Part shown: positions 1-5,643 of the stretch, in pieces
Position numbering within the stretch: position 1 is the stretch's first letter
Layout: every line of letters begins with the position of its first letter
NCBI GenBank assembly: GCA_964461045.1
Contig: CAYWSJ010000149.1
Coordinates: 1-5,643 of the forward strand
Length of the DNA: 5,643 nt
Source: JAGXLC01 sp964461045
GTDB taxonomy: Bacteria > Bacteroidota > Bacteroidia > Bacteroidales > UBA12077
Direction of reading: 5' to 3'
The notes under the pieces: generated by a model
What the model was told of the DNA's origin: nothing
What the model saw: the letters and a program-made list of their open reading frames with translations, nothing else
Database searches by the model: none
Made by a program: the position numbers and the translations under genes

Positions 1-384
1 TTGCCCATTAAAGATACCGGCAGGTTAAAACTGGTTGAGGAAAATACCATGATTTGTCCTGAAATAGAAGTTCGCTTATTTTATGGACATACTAAAGGAC
101 AGCTTGTCCCTTTTATTGATTACAACGGGAAGAAAATTGTTTTTGCAGCGGATCTGATCCCTTCTGTTGCTCATATTCCTCTTCTATTTAACATGGCATA
201 CGATATTTACCAGATGAATACGGTAGAAGAAAAGAAAAGAGTACTGGAAGAAGCTTATCAGAATAATTATATTCTGTTTTTTCAGCACGATATTTATAAT
301 GAATGTTGCGATTTGAAAATTACAGATAGGGGAATAAGAGCTGATAATAGATTCACTCTTTCCGAATGGAAAACCAGCGAATAA
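1..384 (+). CDS. MBL-fold metallo-hydrolase, C-terminal part (5' truncated)
   Basis: This is the C-terminal portion of a metallo-beta-lactamase-superfamily hydrolase; 127 codons are visible, ending in TAA at 382-384. Three metal-centre elements are present in the usual order: His30 in GHTKGQ, Asp51 in FAADLIP, and His96 in LFFQHD near the end. The N-terminal HxHxDH motif that supplies the other zinc ligands is absent and should lie upstream of the window. The TTG at position 1 is therefore just where the open frame meets the edge, not a real start. The stretch around ADLIPSVAHIP followed by MAYD resembles a common group of uncharacterised bacterial MBL hydrolases related to the lactonase/glyoxalase II type; I recognise this from memory and have not searched it. 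Substrate is unknown; hydrolysis of an ester, thioester or lactone is typical of the superfamily. It runs in the same direction as the next gene, but the 83-bp gap with its own candidate promoter argues against tight co-transcription. Confidence 0.85.
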   Translation: MPIKDTGRLKLVEENTMICPEIEVRLFYGHTKGQLVPFIDYNGKKIVFAADLIPSVAHIPLLFNMAYDIYQMNTVEEKKRVLEEAYQNNYILFFQHDIYNECCDLKITDRGIRADNRFTLSEWKTSE

Positions 385-426
385 AAAAAGATAATAAAAG
401 TCAGATTTTTAACTGGAAATGTTTTT

Positions 427-434
427 TAATTTTG
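427..434 (+). promoter_or_regulatory. Candidate Bacteroidota -7 promoter element (TAATTTTG)
   Basis: TAATTTTG matches the Bacteroidota -7 consensus TAnnTTTG exactly. It sits 33 bp before the decarboxylase ATG, which would give a leader of roughly 25-30 nt. The matching -33 element (TTTG or TTG) is not clear: around 404-410 there is only a T-run (ATTTTT), so this half is weak. The region is very AT-rich and a chance match is possible. The remainder of the 385-467 gap shows no convincing terminator for the upstream hydrolase gene and is too short for a large riboswitch. If real, this promoter would drive the decarboxylase and transporter genes together. Confidence 0.45.
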
Positions 435-467
435 CCTCCATTTTACAAATTATAATCTGGTAAATAA

Positions 468-2390
468 ATGAATTATTCGGTATTAATAGTTGATAATGAC
501 AGGAAATCACTGGATAAGGTATCCAAAGAATTACAAAATCGTGGCTTAAATATAAGAGAATGCACTAATTTTTATTCTGCCTGTGAATTGTTGAAGACAG
601 ACGGAACCATTCATGTAGTCCTTTCAGAGTGGGAATTGCCAAAAAGCGAAAAGAACGGAGAATTTGTGAAAGGCATGGATATTTTCAGGCAATTTATAGC
701 CCTTCGGTATGAAGTAAGCCTTTTTCTTTATACTGAGGTTACAGATAGTCAGTTTCTAAGCAGCGGTGGAATTTTAAACGGATATTTCTACAAAGGCGAA
801 AATGTGTTCGATGATATTGTGAGGAAGATAGATGCGGAAATGGCGGATAAAAAAAGTGCGCCATTTTATGAGACACTGGTAAAATATGCAAACAAAGCGA
901 AAGATTCCTGGCATACACCTGGCCACGCCTCAGGGAATTCAGCAAAAAATTCTCCTTTTGTAAAAGATTTTTATGACTTCTTCGGAGAGAATTTATTTAC
1001 CTCTGATGTTTCTGTTTCCGTACCTGAACTTGATTCATTGCTTCATCCCGAAGGTGTTATTAAAGAGTCGCAGGAGCATGCAGCCCGTGCTTTTAATGCC
1101 AGGTATACTTTCTTTTCAACAAATGGAACTTCTACTTCCAATAAAGTTTTAATTCAGACTTTACTTAAGCCGGGAGATGCAATTTTGCTTGACAGGAATT
1201 GTCATAAGTCAGTTCATTATGGAGTAATTATTGCCGGTGCAGAACCTATTTACCTGATGCCATCAGTTAATAACAAATTCGGAATTTTTGGTCCGATTCC
1301 TAAAAAGCGCATCATTGAATCGATGGATGAAGCGCTGGAAAATAACAAAAACCTGAAAGCTATTATTCTTACCAATTGTACTTATGATGGATTGATTTAC
1401 GATATTGAGGATATTGTTACAGAAGCCCACAAGAGAAATATAAAAGTGATTGTTGATGAGGCATGGTTTGGTTATGCCAATTTTCACAGGGAATTTTACC
1501 CAAGTGCAATGGCTGCAGGAGCAGATTATGCTACCCAATCGACACACAAAACAATGAGTGCTTTCTCACAAGCTTCAATGATCCATGTAAATGATCCGGA
1601 TTTTGAAGATATTCAGGACTTTTTCATGGAGAATTTTAATATGCACGCTTCTACTTCTCCGCAATACCCCATGATTGCATCACTTGATGTTGCAACCAAA
1701 CAGATGGTTATGGAAGGTTACTCCCTGTTGAGTAAAGTGCTTGAATTATCCGAGTTGTTGAAGCGTTCCATAAATTCGTTGAAGAAATTCAGGGTCCTGG
1801 AGCAAGAAGATATGATAAGCCATGAATTAAAAAATGATAATGTAAGACTGGATAAGACTAAACTAACTATTGACATAAGCAAGTCCGGTTATACAAGCAA
1901 GGAAATTGAACATATCCTTCTTTCAAAGCATAATATACAGATTGAGAAGTCAACTTTTAACACAATAACGATTCTTCTTACTATTGGCGCAACTTATTCA
2001 AGAGTAAACCGTCTTTTCCTTGCCCTGGAAAATATTGAAAAGCATACCGGGAACCGTGAAAGAAGCGGAACCGATAAAAGTCTGAAAGATTTTAACCTTA
2101 CGATTTCTCCTATTCGTTTTCGTCCGCGATTTAGTTTTTATGCCGATACGGAAGAACTATCGCTTCAAAAGACCGTAGGGAGAATTGCTTCAAGAATGAT
2201 TACGCCATATCCTCCCGGTATTCCTCTGCTGGTACCCGGCCAGATTGTTACAGAAGAGATTGTGAATACTTTGCAAATGTACCGGAATTATGGTGTTGAG
2301 ATTCACGGGCTGGACAATGGGCTGATAAAAGTAATGACAAAGGATGAAGAGAAGCGGCTGGATCAGAGAGGTTTCAGTATTCGGGATTAA
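468..2390 (+). CDS. Orn/Lys/Arg decarboxylase family PLP enzyme with receiver-like wing domain
   Basis: This is a complete 640-residue fold-type I PLP enzyme of the basic amino acid decarboxylase family, which converts arginine, lysine or ornithine to the amine plus CO2 in the cytoplasm. Residues 1-125 form a receiver-like wing domain. The catalytic core runs from about 130 to 430: TPGH at 150-153, the phosphate-site GTS at 220-222, DRNCHKS at 242-248 with His246 expected to stack on the PLP ring, DEAW at 330-333 with Asp330 expected at the pyridine nitrogen, and STHKT at 358-362 with Lys361 as the Schiff-base lysine. The C-terminal domain carries the family motif YPPGIP at 581-586. At 640 residues it is shorter than enterobacterial AdiA, LdcI or SpeC (about 710-755). 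The region after 450 (TKLTI, then HNIQIE) looks more like the compact Gram-positive SpeA type with a wing domain added. The ATG at 468 follows A/T-rich sequence without a Shine-Dalgarno, and starting there keeps the first receiver strand (SVLIVDND) intact. The transporter gene follows 25 bp later. Family assignment is firm; the substrate is not determined. An aminotransferase role is unlikely because the decarboxylase motifs are all present. Confidence 0.92.
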   Translation: MNYSVLIVDNDRKSLDKVSKELQNRGLNIRECTNFYSACELLKTDGTIHVVLSEWELPKSEKNGEFVKGMDIFRQFIALRYEVSLFLYTEVTDSQFLSSGGILNGYFYKGENVFDDIVRKIDAEMADKKSAPFYETLVKYANKAKDSWHTPGHASGNSAKNSPFVKDFYDFFGENLFTSDVSVSVPELDSLLHPEGVIKESQEHAARAFNARYTFFSTNGTSTSNKVLIQTLLKPGDAILLDRNCHKSVHYGVIIAGAEPIYLMPSVNNKFGIFGPIPKKRIIESMDEALENNKNLKAIILTNCTYDGLIYDIEDIVTEAHKRNIKVIVDEAWFGYANFHREFYPSAMAAGADYATQSTHKTMSAFSQASMIHVNDPDFEDIQDFFMENFNMHASTSPQYPMIASLDVATKQMVMEGYSLLSKVLELSELLKRSINSLKKFRVLEQEDMISHELKNDNVRLDKTKLTIDISKSGYTSKEIEHILLSKHNIQIEKSTFNTITILLTIGATYSRVNRLFLALENIEKHTGNRERSGTDKSLKDFNLTISPIRFRPRFSFYADTEELSLQKTVGRIASRMITPYPPGIPLLVPGQIVTEEIVNTLQMYRNYGVEIHGLDNGLIKVMTKDEEKRLDQRGFSIRD

Positions 2391-2395
2391 TATAC

Positions 2396-2415
2396 ACTGA
2401 TAAATACTGATAAAT
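2396..2415 (+). repeat. Perfect 10-bp tandem duplication (ACTGATAAAT x2) in the operon spacer
   Basis: ACTGATAAAT occurs twice head to tail with no mismatch and the second copy abuts the ATG of the transporter gene. The two copies fill 20 of the 25 bp between the decarboxylase stop and that ATG. It contains no Shine-Dalgarno-like purine run. It changes the spacer between the two genes and their translational coupling distance; it could be a replication-slippage product or a doubled binding site. Confidence 0.8.
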
Positions 2416-3915
2416 ATGGATTTTGGAATATTATCACTGATCCCGGCAGCTGTTACAATTTTGGTCGCTTTGCTTACCCACAGAGTAGCTCTTTCTCTTT
2501 TTACCGGGATAATTGCCGGTGCTTTTGTGTATGCCGGCTATCAGCTTACGGACTTTGCTGAAAGCAGCTATCATTATATGGTAGTTTCTTTTACAGATAT
2601 AGAACGACTTAAGATAGTGCTTTTCGTGATGCTTATTGGTGCTCTGCTGGAGATAATAGCCGGAAGCGGAGCTTATAATAAATTTGCAGAGCGTTTATCA
2701 AAAAGATTAAATTCAGGACGAAGAGCCAGGGTTTCTACATGGGGTCTGAGCATGTGCCTGTTTTTCGATGATTATGCAAATGTTTTGATTTCCGGGGCGT
2801 CTATGCGGAAGATTAATATGAAAAACAATGTAACCCCGGCACAGTTAGCTTATATTGTTGATGTAGTAGCTATTATGGCCAGTATAATGATTGTCTCCAC
2901 ATGGGCATCGTATGAGGGATCCGTTATGGCGGAAGCCGGAGCGAACATAGGAATGAATAAAAGCATAACGCATTTCTTTATCGAGTCACTTCCTTATCAC
3001 TTTTATACTTACCTGGCTATTATACTTGCTTTTGTTGTGGCTTTTACCGGGAAATGGTTTGGTTATAAGGCTGATAATAAGAAGTACAAACTTGTAGATG
3101 GAGATGATGTAAATAATAAAAGGGCACAAATAAAGCATTTGTTGGCACCTGTTTTAACATTGCTGGGTTTTGCTATTCTGGCCTTATTTGTTTCAGGGAT
3201 TTATATTTTACTGCAGGAAGGACAAACAATAAGCCTCATTAATATTCTGGGTTCTGCACCTTCGGTTGATATTCTTATTCTTTCTACCTTACTGGCTTTA
3301 GGATTATCAGTTTATTTATTAATTAAAGATAAAGTAATTGGATTAAAGACTATCGGTAAAAGGTTTGTGAAGGGACTGAAAGATATGGCAGGTGTGAGCC
3401 TGGTAATTATTTTTGCACGGGGCTTATCTGCTGTTTCTACAGACCTTGGAACAGGGGTTTTTATTACAGATGCCATTTCAGATTATATTTCACCCGCTTT
3501 ATTGCCGTTTTTGATTTTTGTAGTTTCAATGTTAATAACTGTGGCAACCGGTTTTAGCTGGAGCTCAATGGCTATAGTCATGCCTATTGGATTTCAGCTT
3601 GCTGTAGGGCTGGAAGCCCCGGATCTCATTCCGGTAATTTCTGCAGCAGTCATTACAGGAGCTGTTTCCGGCGAACATGTGATTCCATTTAGCGAAAAAG
3701 CAGTTATGACTTCTGCTTCCTGTAAGATCTCTCCGGTGTATCATATCAAAACCCAGATATTTCAAACGGTGGCTGTTTTTATCTCAGCCGGACTGGCATT
3801 TTATCTTCTGGGAAGAATGAATTCAGGTTTACTGGCTTTTATTATTTCACTCGCTATTCTATTGATACTTCATTTTATATTTGCCAGGAGCAATAGGAAA
3901 GCTGTAATTGAGTGA
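2416..3915 (+). CDS. NhaC-family Na+/H+ antiporter-like membrane transporter
   Basis: This 499-residue polytopic inner-membrane protein belongs to the NhaC family of the ion transporter superfamily. Hydrophobic segments lie at roughly 5-45, 66-84, 110-128, 143-165, 192-212, 242-264, 283-303, 324-338, 360-420, 448-466 and 470-490, consistent with about 11-13 spans. A charged loop at about 213-240 is probably cytoplasmic. Family motifs are FFDDYANVLISG at 116-127 followed by MRK, ATGFSWSSMAIVMPI at 377-391, and GAVSGEHVIPFSEKA at 415-429. The last differs from the usual GDHxSPxSDTT form: Glu420 replaces Asp, and Glu427-Lys428 replace Asp-Thr. The ATG at 2416 is the first usable start, since an in-frame TAA lies at 2401-2403. 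Length is normal for the family. NhaC relatives exchange Na+/H+, malate/lactate (MleN), or are predicted amino acid carriers (LysW, MetT, TyrT types). Being downstream of a basic amino acid decarboxylase, it may move that enzyme's substrate or product, or handle pH and sodium; this is inference. Confidence 0.9.
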   Translation: MDFGILSLIPAAVTILVALLTHRVALSLFTGIIAGAFVYAGYQLTDFAESSYHYMVVSFTDIERLKIVLFVMLIGALLEIIAGSGAYNKFAERLSKRLNSGRRARVSTWGLSMCLFFDDYANVLISGASMRKINMKNNVTPAQLAYIVDVVAIMASIMIVSTWASYEGSVMAEAGANIGMNKSITHFFIESLPYHFYTYLAIILAFVVAFTGKWFGYKADNKKYKLVDGDDVNNKRAQIKHLLAPVLTLLGFAILALFVSGIYILLQEGQTISLINILGSAPSVDILILSTLLALGLSVYLLIKDKVIGLKTIGKRFVKGLKDMAGVSLVIIFARGLSAVSTDLGTGVFITDAISDYISPALLPFLIFVVSMLITVATGFSWSSMAIVMPIGFQLAVGLEAPDLIPVISAAVITGAVSGEHVIPFSEKAVMTSASCKISPVYHIKTQIFQTVAVFISAGLAFYLLGRMNSGLLAFIISLAILLILHFIFARSNRKAVIE

Positions 3916-3918
3916 TAT

Positions 3919-3950
3919 AAAAAAAGCCGGCAAATCGGCCGGCTTTTTTT
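3919..3950. terminator. Bidirectional intrinsic terminator between convergent genes
   Basis: The hairpin has a perfect 6-bp GC stem, GCCGGC at 3926-3931 pairing with GCCGGC at 3938-3943, and a 6-nt loop. It is flanked by seven A's (3919-3925) and seven T's (3944-3950), which can extend the stem to 13 bp. Reading rightward, the stem is followed by a T-tract and ends the decarboxylase-transporter transcript just 3 bp after the transporter stop. Reading leftward, the A-tract becomes the U-tract and ends the peptidase transcript, whose stop lies 17 bp away. Confidence 0.93.
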
Positions 3951-3967
3951 AACGCAACTATGAAAGA

Positions 3968-5643
3968 CTATTGTTTTGGGGGTATCATTACTACTTCGAT
4001 TTTATCTGAATCTTTCAGATATTTCTGTGCGATGGTTTTCACATCATCAACAGTCAAAGATTCAACAATCTCTTCATAATTTTCAGAAGCAATGATGTTC
4101 TCATTATATTTATAATTTTGAACGAGCGCATTTAACCAGAAACTATTGTCTTTCAGGTCTTCTTCTCTTTCTTTGAGAAAATGTTCTTTAGCTTTATGCA
4201 GGTCTTTTTCTTTAGGTCCTTCTTTAAAAAGCTTTTCTATCTCTTCGTAAACAATTGCTTTAAGCATTTCCATTTTTTCAGGTGCACAATCAAATGAGGC
4301 AATCAAGTTAAATGATTCAGAAGGATATTTTTCTGGAGAAATTCTTGTGCCTACTCCATACGAACCACCCTGTTCCTCTCTGATGGTTTCAGTATATCGA
4401 AGTCCCAGGATATGCTCAATGGCTTTCATTACAATTTTGTCTTTGTAATTGTAATCAAATTTTCCGTGATAATTAATAAATATTGATGCTTTGGGCACTT
4501 TCATTTCTTTTTCGATCAGTCTCTTATAGAAACCTTTCGGGGGCTGAATTTTATGATCTTTCCAGTTTTCTTCCCTTTCCACATCTTGTATGCTTCCCAG
4601 GTATTTTTCAACAATGGGTTTCATTTTTTCTTTATCAATGTTTCCAACAAAGAAAAATGTAAAATCACTGGGATCCTGAAATCTCTCTTTGTAAAATTTT
4701 GTCATGGTTTCAAAATCAGCTTTATTGAGGAATTCTACAGACATCGGTTCAAATCTTGGATGATGCCCGTTCATGATTACCTGAATAGAATCTCTGAAGG
4801 TATTAGCAGGATCGCTTGATTTATTAGCAAAATAAGCTTTATATCTTCCCATAAAAGCAGAAAAGGCCTGTTTGTCCTCTCTCGGGCTGTTGAAATATAA
4901 ATGAACCAGTTTCATCATTGTTTCAAAATATTCGGGTTCGCAATCTCCGCTGAATTGTTCATAGAGATTAGTTAACTGAGGCCTTACATTTGCATTTACG
5001 CCTGCAAGTTTTTTCTTTAATTCTGTATTGCTGAAATTGCCAACACCACTCATAGATACAATAGCAGGAAGCATTTTGGCAGAAGGGACCTCTTCAAGAG
5101 AAGCAAGAGAGTGGCCTCCCGGACTGAAAGCGGACATAAGTATTTCATTCTCTTTGAATTCTGTTGGTTTTAGAACGACCGTCATTCCATTGTCCAGTTT
5201 CCATTCATTGGTACCCAGGGTTTTATTAAATTTAGTTCCGGCAACTTTCCCGGCTTTAGGTTCTGTAGGTAATAGTGGTTCTTCAGAAACTTCTTCTTTA
5301 TAACCCTCGATTTTTTTATTCTTTACATCCTCAAGTATGTTCAGCACTTCATTTTTTGAAGGTACATTTACGCCTTCTTTTTCAGGGGCATTGATTACCA
5401 CCACTGTATTTTTCTCAGTGATCCATTTTTGTGGGATTTCATTTATCTCTTTCAAAGAAACTGAGGGCAGTACTTTTTGAGCAAACTGGTATTCATATTC
5501 AATTCCCGGAGCAGGTTCATCTGCCATGAAATTGCTGAGATACTGCCAGATATATCTTCCTGACTTGGTTTTGTTTCTGTTTTTATATTGTTTTTCAATA
5601 TTGCTGAGTAACTCTTTTTTGTTTCTTTCGAGTTCTGTTTTTG
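3968..5643 (-). CDS. M16 family zinc peptidase (insulinase/PqqL-like), C-terminal portion, 5' truncated
   Basis: This is the C-terminal part of a large two-half M16 metallopeptidase, which usually degrades peptides in the periplasm or cell envelope; 557 residues are visible. The frame is open from the TAG at 3968-3970 to the right edge. The Met at 5527 has 38 in-frame sense codons before it, and they continue the protein sensibly (KTELERNKKELLSNIEKQY, then RYIWQYLSNF), so it is internal. From the N-terminal side one sees the end of the second M16 domain, a charged linker with EEPLLPTEP at about 5255-5285, and then the second half, beginning near NEWKLDNGMTVVLKP (about 5162-5206). The catalytic HxxEH motif is not visible; in this family it lies in the first domain, which is outside the window. 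The final domain carries the conserved RYTETIREEQGGSYG (4355-4399), containing the Arg/Tyr-type residues that help bind substrate. Any signal peptide would be outside the window. It converges on the transporter and shares its terminator. The symbol pqqL is not assigned because only half the protein is seen. Confidence 0.92.
   Translation of the reverse strand, partial: KTELERNKKELLSNIEKQYKNRNKTKSGRYIWQYLSNFMADEPAPGIEYEYQFAQKVLPSVSLKEINEIPQKWITEKNTVVVINAPEKEGVNVPSKNEVLNILEDVKNKKIEGYKEEVSEEPLLPTEPKAGKVAGTKFNKTLGTNEWKLDNGMTVVLKPTEFKENEILMSAFSPGGHSLASLEEVPSAKMLPAIVSMSGVGNFSNTELKKKLAGVNANVRPQLTNLYEQFSGDCEPEYFETMMKLVHLYFNSPREDKQAFSAFMGRYKAYFANKSSDPANTFRDSIQVIMNGHHPRFEPMSVEFLNKADFETMTKFYKERFQDPSDFTFFFVGNIDKEKMKPIVEKYLGSIQDVEREENWKDHKIQPPKGFYKRLIEKEMKVPKASIFINYHGKFDYNYKDKIVMKAIEHILGLRYTETIREEQGGSYGVGTRISPEKYPSESFNLIASFDCAPEKMEMLKAIVYEEIEKLFKEGPKEKDLHKAKEHFLKEREEDLKDNSFWLNALVQNYKYNENIIASENYEEIVESLTVDDVKTIAQKYLKDSDKIEVVMIPPKQ

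Noticed and set aside
385..427. Possible terminator for the upstream hydrolase gene
   Set aside because: There are A and T runs but no GC-containing stem, so an intrinsic terminator cannot be supported.
385..467. Possible lysine-type riboswitch ahead of the decarboxylase
   Set aside because: The 83-bp gap is too short for the roughly 170-nt lysine aptamer and shows no strong stems; the only inverted repeat (TTTAC 442-446 with GTAAA 460-464) is short and AT-rich.
468..842. N-terminal receiver-like region as a separate response-regulator gene fused by a missing stop
   Set aside because: The frame is continuous, and a wing domain of this fold is normal in this decarboxylase family, so it is a native domain rather than an artefactual fusion.
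739..945. 68-codon minus-strand open frame inside the decarboxylase gene
   Set aside because: It lies wholly within a well-supported gene on the other strand, has no recognisable domain, and its product reads like antisense of coding sequence.
1263..1547. 94-codon minus-strand open frame inside the decarboxylase gene
   Set aside because: It is antisense to the conserved catalytic core (ends next to the PLP lysine codons); its Cys-rich product has no family features.
3565..3765. 66-codon minus-strand open frame inside the transporter gene
   Set aside because: It is antisense to conserved transporter motifs and has no independent support.
4553..5303. Two plus-strand open frames (4553-4819 and 5028-5303) inside the peptidase gene
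   Set aside because: Both are antisense to conserved M16 domain sequence, carry no recognisable domains and have no evident promoter.

Overview
The window is AT-rich, mostly coding DNA that most likely comes from a Bacteroidota (Bacteroidetes) chromosome. Three things suggest this. A TAnnTTTG-type -7 promoter element lies upstream of the central gene pair. Translation starts sit in A/T-rich sequence with no Shine-Dalgarno motif. The protein types (a two-half M16 zinc protease, an NhaC-family transporter and a compact fold-type I decarboxylase) read like Bacteroidota homologues. This assignment is inference from sequence style, not a database match.

Layout, left to right. (1) At 1-384 (+) is the C-terminal part of a metallo-beta-lactamase-fold hydrolase; its 5' end lies outside the window. 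(2) An 83-bp gap (385-467) carries a candidate promoter. (3) At 468-2390 (+) is a complete PLP-dependent Orn/Lys/Arg decarboxylase-family enzyme with an N-terminal receiver-like wing domain. (4) At 2416-3915 (+) is an NhaC-family membrane transporter, 25 bp downstream of the decarboxylase and probably in the same operon; the spacer is mostly a perfect 10-bp tandem duplication. (5) At 3919-3950 is a strong hairpin with A and T tracts on its two sides, which can terminate transcription from both directions. (6) At 3968-5643 (-) is the C-terminal portion of a convergent M16 (insulinase/pitrilysin/PqqL-like) peptidase. Its frame stays open to the right edge, so the Met at 5527 is internal and not the true start.

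The most interesting unit is the decarboxylase-transporter pair. Decarboxylation of a basic amino acid consumes a proton and makes an amine. NhaC-family proteins exchange cations, and some members are predicted or known to carry amino acids. The pair could therefore be a pH-homeostasis or amino-acid/polyamine module. The substrate cannot be read from the sequence. Two details deserve follow-up: the wing domain keeps most of a response-regulator active site but has Glu in place of the phospho-acceptor Asp, and the transporter's conserved C-terminal motif departs from the common NhaC form.

There is no RNA gene, CRISPR array, insertion sequence or phage feature that I can support. I see no clearly new multi-gene system; the unusual points are at the level of domain and motif variants.
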